From the NCBI GenBank assembly GCA_017478225.1, contig JAFVDX010000009.1, positions 1 through 64,000 of the forward strand: a DNA stretch of 64,000 nt. The letters run 5' to 3'. Under the pieces are notes generated by a model. It had not been told where the DNA came from. It ran no database searches and saw only the letters and a list, made by a program, of their open reading frames with translations. Below, piece after piece: positions 1-9,661 of this stretch. The first letter of the stretch is position 1. The number at the start of each line of letters is the position of its first letter. This stretch comes from Paludibacteraceae bacterium. GTDB lineage: Bacteria > Bacteroidota > Bacteroidia > Bacteroidales > Paludibacteraceae. A program made the translations under genes and the position numbers.

Positions 1-2420
1 CCCTGAACCGTCACATTGGCATTGCGGATAGTTAAAGTAGCCGAACTCTTGCTCGCTATTCCTGCACCTTCATCATTAGTCGCTTCTACCGACACGCCCT
101 CTATCAGCACACTGCCCTTACCATTCAGCCACAAAGCACCCTTCGCATTCTTGCCTCCACCCGTCGTCAAACTCAATGTCGGCATATCTTCGCTCTTGGT
201 GTCGCCAGACTTGATTGTCAAAGTCGATTTTGCAGGCATCTCTATCACATTATTGTTCTTCGACTCTAACACATTGTCGCCTATCAACAATATCGTCAAA
301 TCGTCATAACCCGTCGATATAGCAGGTTCGCTGCCGCCTTTTATCTTTGCCTTCTCCAAGGTCAAGGTATGAGTACGCTCGTCGAAACCCTCTTTCTCTG
401 CATCACGAGAATTGATCGGGTCACCACCTATTGATATATCCAAATCCTCGCCACCAGTTATTGTCAGTTTCACTACCTTATTGCCGTCCTTGTCGATTAT
501 CGACTGGTCGTCTTTGGAGAACTTGGCACCTGCAGGAGCGGTTATCTCGGCACGGTCGATTGACCACAAGTACAAGCCTTCTAACACGGGCTTCTCAGGA
601 TCGGTGGTTATCTTGATATCTGAATCATATATGTCTATCTTGTTGCGCTCACGACTCTCTGTGGAAGTGGAGTGAGCATAGATGGCATGACTGTTTCCGG
701 TGTAATCCAACACTACATTAGCCTGGTTGAACTTCAATGTTACACCCTTTACCTTATCAGGATCGGGGTCGGGAGATAATTCGTTCAACTCTATCAAACC
801 ATCGGTATGAGGACCTTTAATAGTCAACTTATTGCTACCACTTATCGTCGTGTTTGCTCTCGCCACTATACGCTGTATCGTGCTCGAGCCATCGCTCGTT
901 ATGGTCAGATTATCTTGAGAGTTGTTGATAACTACTATCTTGTAGTCTTCTGATACCTTATGAAGAGTCAATGTGTTGCCGGAGAAAGATATATAACCAT
1001 CGCTGCTCTTGTTCTCCTTGTCATACTTATTAAATGGTATTTCAGAGCAATTGGCGCTATGCACCTTAGTTGGAATACCATCTGCCTGAATAACAAATCC
1101 ATACAACTCGCCAACTATAATCTCAACGGACTGCTGAATAGTGGAACCGACACGGAAATTATTATCCTTTACTTCGCAACCATCGGGAGATACTATTATA
1201 CAATCAGTCAATGTAAGTTCTTGCAAATAATTTACGGCTTGAGTCTTGCCGCTTATCTTTACATTGGACTTATTTATATGAAGGCCAGCCCCTTCTTTAC
1301 TATTTCCGCTAATTCCCACACCTGAAGGATTCTCTACATTCAGTTGTTTCAACTCCGATATTTCCAACGGGCTTGAGTATGTCGCCATAAAGGGCAAATT
1401 GAGAGTTCCTGTACCTGTGATTGTTGTGGCTGCACGGACATCTAACTCATTTGTAAAAGAGCACTCACCTTCTACTTTAATGGTCAAACTTGCTTCGGAA
1501 ACATCTAATTTCTCTGCTACTAAATTCTTCAATGTAAGAGTATTAGTATTGAAATCATAAGATGCTGTACCTGAGGTTATTTTTGCATCGGGGGTCTCGC
1601 TATTGAGTTCAGGTGTTTTTGGGGATATACCTGTCATATCACCAAACTTGATGGCAGAATTACGGCGAATACTTAATTCTGTAACTGCAGCCCCATCGAG
1701 AGTTTCATAAAAATATCCCCCTCCCCAAACGATATTTTCAGTCATCAGAGTACAATTATTATAAGTAGGTTCATAATAGGCACTCAAACAATTATCTTTA
1801 ACTGATCCCAATTCAGAGATATCTACATTAACTCTGTCAAAAGTTATTTTATGAGTGTTTATAGGTGCTACATTGCCCTCATAGTAATTGATTTGAGATT
1901 CAAATTTGAAATCACAATTTTTTAATGCTACATCATGAGTGGTTCTAATAATATACCCTGCAGCATCTTGATTGTTCATTTTAACATATATTGAAGGATA
2001 TTTAGTAACAGTATTTTTATCAGTTACATCAAAATTTATATTTGCATCACGGAAATCAAATGCAGATACGAACCATGTATTTTCGACAAAACCTGTTAGA
2101 TTCTCACATTTTATAATATTATTACCTTCTAAATAGATGGTAATATCATCTGTTATATTTTCTGAACAGAATATATGATAAACGGGGTAATCCTTAGCAC
2201 CTATTTTTCTAAAATACAATTCATCTAAAGACTTTATATCAATATTTACATCTTTCAGATAAAGTGAATTGGTAGAATGTTTCCATTCGATGGAGCCATC
2301 TTCGCTTTTGAAATCAGATGAATATTCTTTGCCAAGAATCCAGATAGACTTAGCGGCATTGATAGGAGTTGTGTTTAGCAGTAATACTGCCATCATACAC
2401 AAAAAGTAAAGTTTCTTCAT
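1..2420 (-). CDS. Secreted beta-helix-like repeat protein, partial (C-terminus beyond window)
   Basis: An open frame on the minus strand starts at the ATG at 2418-2420 and stays open to the left edge, giving about 806 codons with no stop seen. It begins with a signal peptide (basic start, hydrophobic core, cleavage near Ala22-Ala23). The rest is made of short beta-strand-rich units. A recurring motif of the form NTLTL-x(3)-A/V-x-I appears near residues 48-61, 287-302, 478-490 and 677-693, with runs such as LTILLIGDNV and LTIKSGD between them. This resembles the right-handed beta-helix or carbohydrate-binding surface proteins common in Bacteroidota. Function is unknown. It follows lepA by 19 bp with no promoter visible in the gap. 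The C-terminal sorting signal, if any, lies outside the window. Confidence 0.85.
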   Translation of the reverse strand, partial: MKKLYFLCMMAVLLLNTTPINAAKSIWILGKEYSSDFKSEDGSIEWKHSTNSLYLKDVNIDIKSLDELYFRKIGAKDYPVYHIFCSENITDDITIYLEGNNIIKCENLTGFVENTWFVSAFDFRDANINFDVTDKNTVTKYPSIYVKMNNQDAAGYIIRTTHDVALKNCDFKFESQINYYEGNVAPINTHKITFDRVNVDISELGSVKDNCLSAYYEPTYNNCTLMTENIVWGGGYFYETLDGAAVTELSIRRNSAIKFGDMTGISPKTPELNSETPDAKITSGTASYDFNTNTLTLKNLVAEKLDVSEASLTIKVEGECSFTNELDVRAATTITGTGTLNLPFMATYSSPLEISELKQLNVENPSGVGISGNSKEGAGLHINKSNVKISGKTQAVNYLQELTLTDCIIVSPDGCEVKDNNFRVGSTIQQSVEIIVGELYGFVIQADGIPTKVHSANCSEIPFNKYDKENKSSDGYISFSGNTLTLHKVSEDYKIVVINNSQDNLTITSDGSSTIQRIVARANTTISGSNKLTIKGPHTDGLIELNELSPDPDPDKVKGVTLKFNQANVVLDYTGNSHAIYAHSTSTESRERNKIDIYDSDIKITTDPEKPVLEGLYLWSIDRAEITAPAGAKFSKDDQSIIDKDGNKVVKLTITGGEDLDISIGGDPINSRDAEKEGFDERTHTLTLEKAKIKGGSEPAISTGYDDLTILLIGDNVLESKNNNVIEMPAKSTLTIKSGDTKSEDMPTLSLTTGGGKNAKGALWLNGKGSVLIEGVSVEATNDEGAGIASKSSATLTIRNANVTVQ

Positions 2421-2439
2421 AATTCTAATTGAGTTAAAA

Positions 2440-4227
2440 TTAGTCTAATTTAAGTACTGCGAGGAAGGCTTTTTGCGGCACTTCTACATTACCTATTTGT
2501 TTCATTCTTTTTTTACCTCTTTTTTGTTTTTCGAGCAATTTTCGTTTTCTACTCACATCACCTCCATAACATTTTGCCGTTACATCCTTACGGACTTGTT
2601 TTACTGTTTCTCGTGCAATAATTTTCTGCCCGATTGCTGCCTGAATGGCGATATCAAATTGTTGTCTTGGCAGAAGTTCTTTTAATTTTTCGCACATACG
2701 GCGCCCGAAATCAAGTGCATTGCTCCGATGGGTAAGAGTGGATAATGCGTCCACTTGTTCTCCATTAAGGAGGATATCAAGTTTTATCAGGTCAGACTGT
2801 CTGAAGCCATTGGCATGATAATCGAAAGAGGCATAGCCTTTTGAGATGCTTTTGAGTTTGTCGTAGAAGTCAATTACTATTTCTCCCAAGGGTAAATCGA
2901 ACAATATCTCAACACGATTGCCCGAAATATATTCTTGTTTAACCAATTCTCCTCTTTTACCGAGGCAGAGTGTCATGATATTGCCTATGTATGTAGTTGC
3001 AGTAATGATAGATGCTCTAATATACGGTTCTTCAATATGGTCAATCATAGCGACATCTGGCATACCGGCAGGATTATGCACCTCTATTTTGTTATGATGT
3101 TTGTCATAGACATTGTAGGAAACATTAGGAACAGTAGTTATAACATCCATATTAAACTCTCTATCGAGTCTTTCTTGCACTATTTCCATGTGCAATAGTC
3201 CTAAGAATCCGCATCTAAATCCGAAGCCTAATGCGACTGAGGATTCGGGTGTGAAAGTAAGTGAAGCGTCATTAAGTTGTAGTTTTTCGAGGCTGGCTCT
3301 AAGATTTTCATAATCTTCTGCTTCGATAGGATATACTCCTGCAAACACCATAGGTTTAACTTCTTCAAAGCCATCAATAGCCTTATCACAAGGTTGAGCG
3401 ACATGAGTTATTGTGTCGCCTACTTTAACTTCGGTAGAAGTTTTAATACCACTAATAATATATCCTACATTTCCAGCGGACAATTGTTGAGTGGGTTGCA
3501 TATCAAGTTTAAGAATACCTATTTCGTCAGCGTCGTATTCTTTTCCGGTATTAAAGAAGCGGACTAAATCGCCTTTTTTTATTGTGCCGTTAACGACTTT
3601 GAAATATGCAATTATTCCTCTGAAGGAATTAAATACAGAATCGAACACAAGGCATTGTAATGGTGCATTGGGATCACCTTTGGGAGCAGGGATACGTTCT
3701 ACTATAGCGTTAAGTATTTCTTCCACTCCCATACCGGTTTTGCCTGAAGCACGGATAATTTCTTCTCGCTTGCAGCCTAAGAGTTCTACTATCTCATCTT
3801 CCACCATATCCGGCATTGCGCTCTCCATGTCGCATTTGTTCATAACAGGAATAATCTCCAAGTCATGTTCGAGAGCCATGTAAAGATTAGAGATAGTTTG
3901 CGCTTGAACGCCTTGCGAGGCATCAACAATCAATAGTGCTCCTTCGCAAGCCGCGATAGAACGAGAGACTTCATAAGAAAAGTCAACATGTCCCGGGGTA
4001 TCTATAAGATTAAGAGTATATTGTTCAGATTTATACCGATACTGCATTTGAATAGCATGACTTTTGATAGTTATGCCTCTTTCTTTTTCGAGTTCCATGT
4101 CATCAAGGACCTGATTTTCCATATCCTTTTTATCGACGGTATTGGTAAACTCAAGCAGTCGGTCGGCAATGGTAGATTTGCCGTGGTCAATATGAGCAAT
4201 AATACAAAAATTTCTAATATTCTTCAT
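2440..4227 (-). CDS. lepA: Elongation factor 4 (LepA), ribosome back-translocase GTPase
   Basis: This 595-residue protein has the full family length. The GTPase motifs are visible: G1 AHIDHGKST at 11-19, switch I RGITIK at 50-55, G3 DTPGH at 76-80 and G4 NKCD at 130-133. The C-terminal LepA-specific domain ends in a Lys/Arg-rich stretch ([15 protein letters not shown]) followed by the conserved [11 protein letters not shown] tail. EF4 binds stalled ribosomes and helps elongation or assembly under stress. The start is the ATG at 4225-4227. Ten bases upstream lies a MITE-like element that separates it from the S41 protease gene. Confidence 0.97.
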   Translation of the reverse strand: MKNIRNFCIIAHIDHGKSTIADRLLEFTNTVDKKDMENQVLDDMELEKERGITIKSHAIQMQYRYKSEQYTLNLIDTPGHVDFSYEVSRSIAACEGALLIVDASQGVQAQTISNLYMALEHDLEIIPVMNKCDMESAMPDMVEDEIVELLGCKREEIIRASGKTGMGVEEILNAIVERIPAPKGDPNAPLQCLVFDSVFNSFRGIIAYFKVVNGTIKKGDLVRFFNTGKEYDADEIGILKLDMQPTQQLSAGNVGYIISGIKTSTEVKVGDTITHVAQPCDKAIDGFEEVKPMVFAGVYPIEAEDYENLRASLEKLQLNDASLTFTPESSVALGFGFRCGFLGLLHMEIVQERLDREFNMDVITTVPNVSYNVYDKHHNKIEVHNPAGMPDVAMIDHIEEPYIRASIITATTYIGNIMTLCLGKRGELVKQEYISGNRVEILFDLPLGEIVIDFYDKLKSISKGYASFDYHANGFRQSDLIKLDILLNGEQVDALSTLTHRSNALDFGRRMCEKLKELLPRQQFDIAIQAAIGQKIIARETVKQVRKDVTAKCYGGDVSRKRKLLEKQKRGKKRMKQIGNVEVPQKAFLAVLKLD

Positions 4228-4236
4228 AATATTCAG

Positions 4237-4427
4237 GGAACTTCTAAAAATTCCCGCTTTTAAAATATTTTATATTGAAGGACCCTACGCTTTTATGTAA
4301 TCTTTTGCTTTTTATGGCATCTTTTTGCCTTTCACTCGGTCACAATGCCCGCATTGTCCCTTGCTCAAACCAAAAAACTGCTCAATAAAAATCCAAAATC
4401 TTCCATAAAGCAATTATTAGAAGTTCC
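4237..4427. mobile_element. MITE-like element, 191 bp, 16-bp imperfect terminal inverted repeats
   Basis: The two ends are inverted repeats: 4237-4252 begins GGAACTTCTAA and 4412-4427 ends TTAGAAGTTCC, with 15 of 16 positions paired. The interior has no open frame of note and includes a short palindrome, ACAATGC-CC-GCATTGT, near 4350. The size, terminal repeats and lack of a coding region fit a non-autonomous miniature transposable element. I do not see a clear target-site duplication. It fills nearly all of the gap between the start of lepA and the end of the S41 protease gene, so it may separate them transcriptionally. Confidence 0.6.
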
Positions 4428-4461
4428 ATTAAGATAAGTGCGCAAAATTAAACAAAAAAAC

Positions 4462-5475
4462 TCACTTATACAAACTATTTATTGCAGCAATGGAATACTC
4501 TATCAGGTCGTCTTTATCATCAGACACAAGCGTAATTTGCTGGTCAGGCAGTATGCCATCTTCAATAGAATTTTTGCTTGCATCAAACATTCTAATAGCA
4601 GAGAATCTTATCATCCAACCATTGGGCAGTTCATAACTGAGTGGCATACCTCCGCCACCACCGGTTATTCCGCCTACTATCACACAATTGTCAGCATAGC
4701 GCATTGCGTTAACAAAAAAGTTCGCGGCGGAGTAGGTTTGTCGATTACAAAGTACCACCACAGGTTTAAGCCAACGACATGGCATATCAGCGGTATCAAT
4801 TGTGAGTGGTTCAAGGGTAGAGAAATCATGGTGTCCCTTGCCTGTTTTATGTTGCCAGTATCCAACAAGTTGATTCTTAGTAAAGAATGTTGCAGCCAAT
4901 TTATAAGCATTTTCCAAATCGCCCCCACCGTTGTTTCTAACATCTATAATAATACCCCTACAAGAAGAAAAATAGTTTAGTACATAAAGCATATTAAGTG
5001 CTGAAAATCCCGATGAGAACGAGGAATATCTAATCAACCCAATACTATCTTGAGCAATACGATTATAATACAAACCGCCTGCCATTTGGTAATTCTTGCC
5101 TAAATATTTGTCACTAAATAAGAGATTACTATTAAAATTAGCAGGGTAGCCATTCCACCATGAAGAAGAGTGGGATATATCAAACGGAGAATAGAGATTT
5201 ACATGTCCGTCTTTTAGCAAATCGATACATTCTGCCATTGCCTTGAACAACTCTCTTTCTTGTTTGGGGTTTAGAGTGTCTATTTGTGGTCTATAGTCTG
5301 CATATACTTGATTCCAATCAATTTGTTTGTCTTCGATAAAACAATATCTTTGGTCAATAACACTCCAAAAGGCATCAAAATTCCCCACGGGTGTATTAGG
5401 CTGCAACTGAGATTGTTTATCTGAGCAAGCAACTAACAACAAGCATAGTAATATTGCAATAATATTCGTTTTCAT
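4462..5475 (-). CDS. S41 family peptidase, predicted lipoprotein
   Basis: A 337-residue protein with a lipoprotein signal (LLLVAC, Cys17). The S41 core is recognisable: DGH at 89-91, IIIDVRNNGGG at 175-185 and the nucleophile region TYSAANFF with Ser249. The lysine of the usual CtpA Ser/Lys dyad (a T-x-GKG motif) is absent; the matching segment is the Gly-rich TGGGGG at 271-276. Together with the DGH motif and a downstream Glu (SIEDGILPD) this suggests a Ser/His/Glu arrangement as in tricorn-like members. No PDZ domain is obvious. It would act at the cell envelope. It follows the LPG-synthase-like gene by 17 bp, so the two are probably cotranscribed. The substrate is unknown. Confidence 0.85.
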   Translation of the reverse strand: MKTNIIAILLCLLLVACSDKQSQLQPNTPVGNFDAFWSVIDQRYCFIEDKQIDWNQVYADYRPQIDTLNPKQERELFKAMAECIDLLKDGHVNLYSPFDISHSSSWWNGYPANFNSNLLFSDKYLGKNYQMAGGLYYNRIAQDSIGLIRYSSFSSGFSALNMLYVLNYFSSCRGIIIDVRNNGGGDLENAYKLAATFFTKNQLVGYWQHKTGKGHHDFSTLEPLTIDTADMPCRWLKPVVVLCNRQTYSAANFFVNAMRYADNCVIVGGITGGGGGMPLSYELPNGWMIRFSAIRMFDASKNSIEDGILPDQQITLVSDDKDDLIEYSIAAINSLYK

Positions 5476-5492
5476 CGGTATTTATATCTATT

Positions 5493-6437
5493 TCATTCTT
5501 GTTTCTTGACCACACTACCGACCAACATAGGTAAAATGCTATTAAGCACCCATAATAAAACAGCAGCGAGAGCCACTCCCGCTATATTTTCGGTAAATAC
5601 GCCAAAGACCACCATAGACCAGCCCCCTCTAATGGCGACATCAGCGATAGGAACAGAAGGGGTGATTGTAACGAGCAGGTAGTAGGTAGGAATAGCGATA
5701 ACTGTTTGAAAAAAAGTAAAATTGACTCCACAAAACACAAGGACAAAATACAATTGTGCACAATAAATGATATATCTTATTATACTCATGAAACAAGTAG
5801 TAATAAATCTTTTATGTGAAAAAGTGCTTAATGTTCTGAGTGTGAGTGCGATTTTTTCATTTTTGAGCGAATACGGCAACAATAACAATGCTATTTTTCG
5901 ATAGAAAACAATTAAAAATACCAGCAAAATTATTGTTGCCACACCTATAATTATTATTGTAGTTTTATATGCGGCATTGTTAAGTATATTACTAAATAGG
6001 AACAGGCTTGAGGGGAGTCCTGCCGCGACTTGTACAAACGCCAATGCCAATGTACCAACGAAACCCATTGCAATAGCAGTTATCCAATTTTGTTTATTTT
6101 TTAGCATAGATACTCGCGCAGGATAATCTCCTAAGCGGGCCGGAGTGAGGAAAGCCGCCACAAAACCAAAGTATGTTTGTCTGATTGCTTCATGATAACT
6201 CATTGGCTCAATATCTTTGAGCAGATATTGCCATTTCCAAGCCTCGGCACATATATTGAGTGGGAAAAGCAAGAACGCAAGTAGTAAATATCCCCATTGC
6301 TGAATGCCTACATTATTAAAATGATACAATAGAGTCTCATAATTATCAAACGATACAAGGCGATATATCAAATAGGCGTAAGCGAGCACAACGATTGCCC
6401 ATTGTACTAATTTAATATAGAGATTACGCCATTTCAT
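5493..6437 (-). CDS. Lysylphosphatidylglycerol synthase TM-domain / UPF0104 family membrane protein
   Basis: This 314-residue protein is almost entirely hydrophobic helices, about eight membrane segments, with the family signature region FLTPARLGDYPARVSML near residues 95-111 and ADVAIRGG near 272-279. These match the LPG_synthase_TM (UPF0104) family, which forms the flippase-like half of MprF and also occurs alone in Bacteroidota. There is no C-terminal aminoacyl transferase domain, so it is unlikely to make lysyl-PG by itself; lipid translocation is an inference. The start is the ATG at 6435-6437. No promoter was recognised. It lies just downstream of the tonB terminator. Confidence 0.85.
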   Translation of the reverse strand: MKWRNLYIKLVQWAIVVLAYAYLIYRLVSFDNYETLLYHFNNVGIQQWGYLLLAFLLFPLNICAEAWKWQYLLKDIEPMSYHEAIRQTYFGFVAAFLTPARLGDYPARVSMLKNKQNWITAIAMGFVGTLALAFVQVAAGLPSSLFLFSNILNNAAYKTTIIIIGVATIILLVFLIVFYRKIALLLLPYSLKNEKIALTLRTLSTFSHKRFITTCFMSIIRYIIYCAQLYFVLVFCGVNFTFFQTVIAIPTYYLLVTITPSVPIADVAIRGGWSMVVFGVFTENIAGVALAAVLLWVLNSILPMLVGSVVKKQE

Positions 6438-6478
6438 CGGTGATTATTTTAAGAAATCCGCCTTATTTTATAAATAAA

Positions 6479-6514
6479 AATAGAGCCATAGCATGATGCC
6501 ATGCTATGGCTCTA
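6479..6514 (-). terminator. Rho-independent terminator of tonB
   Basis: A perfect 14-bp stem TAGAGCCATAGCAT / ATGCTATGGCTCTA (6481-6494 and 6501-6514) with a GATGCC loop lies 16 bp past the tonB stop. In the minus direction it is followed by a T-rich run (6474-6480 and beyond). Confidence 0.9.
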
Positions 6515-6529
6515 CATATTTGAATTTAA

Positions 6530-7210
6530 TTATTGTAACTTAAAGTTAACAGGAACGGTGTATTTTACCTTCACAGGTTTTCCACGCTGTTTGCCTGGAG
6601 TAAACTTAGGAAGGGACTTCACTACTCGTACAGCCTCTTTATCCAATGATGCGTCACCACCTGAGCGCACTACTTGTACATCGCTAACAGAGCCGTCTTT
6701 TCCGACTACAAACTGGCAAATAACCTTACCCTGAATACCATTTTCTTGTGCTATTACAGGATATTTAACATTTTCGGACAGATACTTGAACAATGCAGCA
6801 TTTCCTCCTGGGAACTCGGGCATTGATTCAACTATCATAAACACTGTTTCTTCTTCCTCTTCTTCTTCTACCACTTGCTCAACAGGAGGAGCAATTACTA
6901 CTTCTTCCTGAGTATCTTCTGTTTTAATCTCCACATGCTCAGTTTCAACATTGTCTTCAACCACATTAAGCACTTGAACTTCTTGAACTGGAGGTGGTGG
7001 AGGTGGAGGAGTGATATCTTGTGAGGTCTGTTGGATTTCGATTTCGTCCTCTATAAGGAAATCTTGATCCACTACCTCATATTTGGTTACTTCTTTCTCT
7101 GTCCACTCAAGAGCGACAAAGCAAATACTCAGAACAAGAACAAAACCCATCAATAAATAGGTGAATTTCTTGTCTTCCAAACTCGCTTTTTGAGACTTTT
7201 TAATTTGCAT
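6530..7210 (-). CDS. tonB: TonB family energy-transducing protein
   Basis: A 226-residue protein with the classical order: short cytoplasmic part (1-18), one membrane helix (about 19-36), an acidic and Pro-rich periplasmic linker (seven prolines at 68-74, a run of Glu at 115-121) and a C-terminal TonB domain (about 133-226) with YPxxAxxxGIQGKV at 150-163. It couples the proton motive force to TonB-dependent outer-membrane transporters (SusC-like in this phylum). ExbB/ExbD are not next to it. It has its own strong promoter and a strong terminator, so it is monocistronic. Confidence 0.95.
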   Translation of the reverse strand: MQIKKSQKASLEDKKFTYLLMGFVLVLSICFVALEWTEKEVTKYEVVDQDFLIEDEIEIQQTSQDITPPPPPPPVQEVQVLNVVEDNVETEHVEIKTEDTQEEVVIAPPVEQVVEEEEEEETVFMIVESMPEFPGGNAALFKYLSENVKYPVIAQENGIQGKVICQFVVGKDGSVSDVQVVRSGGDASLDKEAVRVVKSLPKFTPGKQRGKPVKVKYTVPVNFKLQ

Positions 7211-7247
7211 ATTGGTAGTAATTTAAGATTAGCGTATTTTGCGACTG

Positions 7248-7279
7248 CAAATTTACGACCTTTTTTCTAAATGAGCAAA
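7248..7279 (-). promoter_or_regulatory. tonB promoter
   Basis: On the minus strand a -33 TTTG (7276-7279), a 20-bp spacer and a -7 box TAAATTTG (7248-7255) fit the Bacteroidota consensus exactly. The -7 box lies 37 bp before the tonB ATG. Confidence 0.85.
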
Positions 7280-7310
7280 AAATGTATAATTTTTTTCAAA
7301 AAAAGATTTT

Positions 7311-8555
7311 TCAAAGGAGTTTCTCTCTTATACATACATATCTACAATAAATAATTTCAATAAATCCTGAAATGGATAAAGCGAGTGCTATAGTTGCAAC
7401 ATTATGCCACATAAATAAGCCTACGAGAGATAATAAAACGCTTGAACTTAATGCGACCAACTGATTTTTAGTGACAAACAAATAACGACCAGATGCAACA
7501 AAAACAAAATCTAAATATACTCTTATGATTAAATATGAATATATTGTCCAAGACAATATCAATACCAAGGGGAAAGCATCCAACATCTCGCTTCCGCCAA
7601 GTAATAAAATGGCAGGATAAGCGACCAAACATGTAAGCACAGTAATAGTTAAGCCTATTATGCGCTCATATTTCAGTATTTGTCTTACTTTATCTTTAGT
7701 AGATCTATCAATAAATTCGGGGAAGAGTGATTTATTTATATTTTGTGTAAATATTCTAACGATACTAATCAATTTAATAGCCAAATCATACACAGCCACT
7801 TCGGCTATGCCAAATACATTTTTTATTATTGTTTTTAATAGTCCTTCTTTTAAATTACCAGCCAAATCACTAATAAAGAAGGGGAAAGCATCTTTAAGGT
7901 ATGGGAAAACTATTCTTAATGATAGCAGTTTTATCTTGAGTTTATTATTTAATATAAATATATACGCAATTATTGTCCCGACAAAATAAGAGATAGTAGT
8001 AATGAGAGCATATATCCATATATCTTGACTATTTTTTACGAATAAGAAAATAAAAGGGATTGTTAGCAGACGACATGATAAATTGATGTAAGTAACTCGT
8101 TTCATGTCTTTTATTGCCTGAAAATACCATTGTGGAAAAAGGCTTAAAGCATAAGATTGCAGGAAACAAATTAGACATATCAATAGATTTTCTCTAACAA
8201 AAGAAGAAATGGCATATAAAGAACAAAATATAGCAATTGAGAGCAGATAAAAATATGTTTTAGCAGAAAAAACGGCAGACAATATCTCACTACACATGGC
8301 AGAGTTATTGATGTTTTTGACGATTGCCTTTGCGCAGGGCGACTCGAAACCGAAATCAAGAAAAATTTGGAAATAGAGAGCAATGGTCATAGCATATACA
8401 TATATTCCATAAGTATATTTTCCTGTGACCCTGATGATATACGGATATATGATAAGACTTATTAAAGCAGTAAATATATTCAATGCGGTCATATAGGTAT
8501 AGTTTTCTAATACCTTTGTTTCCCGAAGTCTTTTTATGATATGTTTTATTGACAT
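7311..8555 (-). CDS. Wzx-like oligosaccharide flippase
   Basis: A 414-residue polytopic protein with about 12 hydrophobic helices and the N-terminal pattern of the MOP/polysaccharide-transport family (IYPYIIRVTGKYTYGIYVYA at about 37-56, FGFESPCAKAI near 67-77). Such proteins flip undecaprenyl-linked glycans across the inner membrane. It is the last gene of the aroC-led operon and its ATG (8553-8555) overlaps the end of the glycosyltransferase gene by 10 bp. The low-GC, AT-rich codon use is stronger than in neighbouring housekeeping genes, as is common for surface-glycan genes. Confidence 0.88.
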   Translation of the reverse strand: MSIKHIIKRLRETKVLENYTYMTALNIFTALISLIIYPYIIRVTGKYTYGIYVYAMTIALYFQIFLDFGFESPCAKAIVKNINNSAMCSEILSAVFSAKTYFYLLSIAIFCSLYAISSFVRENLLICLICFLQSYALSLFPQWYFQAIKDMKRVTYINLSCRLLTIPFIFLFVKNSQDIWIYALITTISYFVGTIIAYIFILNNKLKIKLLSLRIVFPYLKDAFPFFISDLAGNLKEGLLKTIIKNVFGIAEVAVYDLAIKLISIVRIFTQNINKSLFPEFIDRSTKDKVRQILKYERIIGLTITVLTCLVAYPAILLLGGSEMLDAFPLVLILSWTIYSYLIIRVYLDFVFVASGRYLFVTKNQLVALSSSVLLSLVGLFMWHNVATIALALSISGFIEIIYCRYVCIREKLL

Positions 8556-9661
8556 ATACTACGATACAGGGAAATCAGTTGATTTCCGACAGATTGATAT
8601 GAATATATTTTTGCTTTTTCTTTGATATACTCTTCACTAAAATGAGAGTAATTATCAAGCATATAAATTATTGCTTCTTGTAAACTTACTTCATCGTTGG
8701 GTTGAATCAATATTCCCGTTTTGCTATCCACCATTTGCGGAATACCCCCTACATTAGTTGAAATTATAGGCACTCCAACTGCCATACTTTCGCTCAGGAC
8801 TACAGGAGCATTTTCATAGTTTGAGAACAATACGAATATGTCGGACAAGGCGAATTGTTCGGCTACCTGATAAGGCTGAAGTTCCCCTTTAAAAAAGACT
8901 ATTTTCTCGTATAATTCGAGCCTTTTTGCCTCCTCTTTTGCCATATCCAGATCTTGTCCTGAACCGACCATAGTAAGAACAAAATCATTTCTTGATTTAC
9001 TCACCTGCCCTACTGCACGCAATAGACCAATCACATTTTTTGCCTCGTTATCAAAACAACTGACATGCAAGATATTAGTTGGTTGGTGAGGTTGTTTTTG
9101 AATAGAATAGAAAAAATCGTCAACTACATTATATAGTCTTATGTAGTTATTATTTTTCAGGCCATATTTTTTCATTCCTTGCTCAAGAGCAAGAGATACA
9201 GGCATAACGGCCGCTGCATGTTTTACCGTCAGTTTGGCAAGCAGGCGATGCGCCTTACTCAGTTTTCCTTTGCCTTCGTTTTGCGGCAAATAAGCAGACC
9301 AATGCTCTGCTACCACATACGGAATATGATTTGTTAATTTCAACCACAAAGGTAAAAGAGCATTTTTAGTAATTACATTCAACTGACATAAGTCAGGTAT
9401 TCCCCAATTAGTCTTCACATATTTCCACCCCTCTATTACTGCCCTAAAGTATGATGAACAGTAATATACATACACTTCTTTTACTCCATTTGTTTGCCTG
9501 AACAATATTTGATTTGAGTCAATCTTTTTATCATACCAAAAGAACAACACACACACATCCACCCCTTGCGCTGCCACAGCCTCGGCATGTTTGCGCACAA
9601 ACAGGCCTAACATATTATCATAGCGATGTGGATACCATTGTGTTAAGTATAGTACTTTCAT
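8546..9661 (-). CDS. Glycosyltransferase family 4 (GT-B fold)
   Basis: With the start at the ATG 9659-9661 the protein has 371 residues and begins MKVLYLTQWYPHRYDN, a typical GT4 N-terminus. The start gives an ATGA overlap with the upstream gene, so the longer frame reaching 9733 is rejected. The C-terminal half has the Rossmann-like nucleotide-sugar domain with the E-x7-E motif (Glu283, Glu291; ENAPVVLSE) and the GVPIISTNVGGIPQMV segment. It transfers a sugar from a nucleotide donor to a growing surface glycan, probably the substrate of the neighbouring flippase. Donor and acceptor cannot be read from sequence. Confidence 0.92.
   Translation of the reverse strand: MKVLYLTQWYPHRYDNMLGLFVRKHAEAVAAQGVDVCVLFFWYDKKIDSNQILFRQTNGVKEVYVYYCSSYFRAVIEGWKYVKTNWGIPDLCQLNVITKNALLPLWLKLTNHIPYVVAEHWSAYLPQNEGKGKLSKAHRLLAKLTVKHAAAVMPVSLALEQGMKKYGLKNNNYIRLYNVVDDFFYSIQKQPHQPTNILHVSCFDNEAKNVIGLLRAVGQVSKSRNDFVLTMVGSGQDLDMAKEEAKRLELYEKIVFFKGELQPYQVAEQFALSDIFVLFSNYENAPVVLSESMAVGVPIISTNVGGIPQMVDSKTGILIQPNDEVSLQEAIIYMLDNYSHFSEEYIKEKAKIYSYQSVGNQLISLYRSICQ

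Noticed and set aside
960..1325. Plus-strand frame inside the left-edge region
   Set aside because: It is a shadow of the long minus-strand repeat protein gene, whose translation gives a signal peptide and ordered repeats.
4438..4980. 180-codon plus-strand frame
   Set aside because: Antisense to the S41 protease gene, with no recognisable domain.
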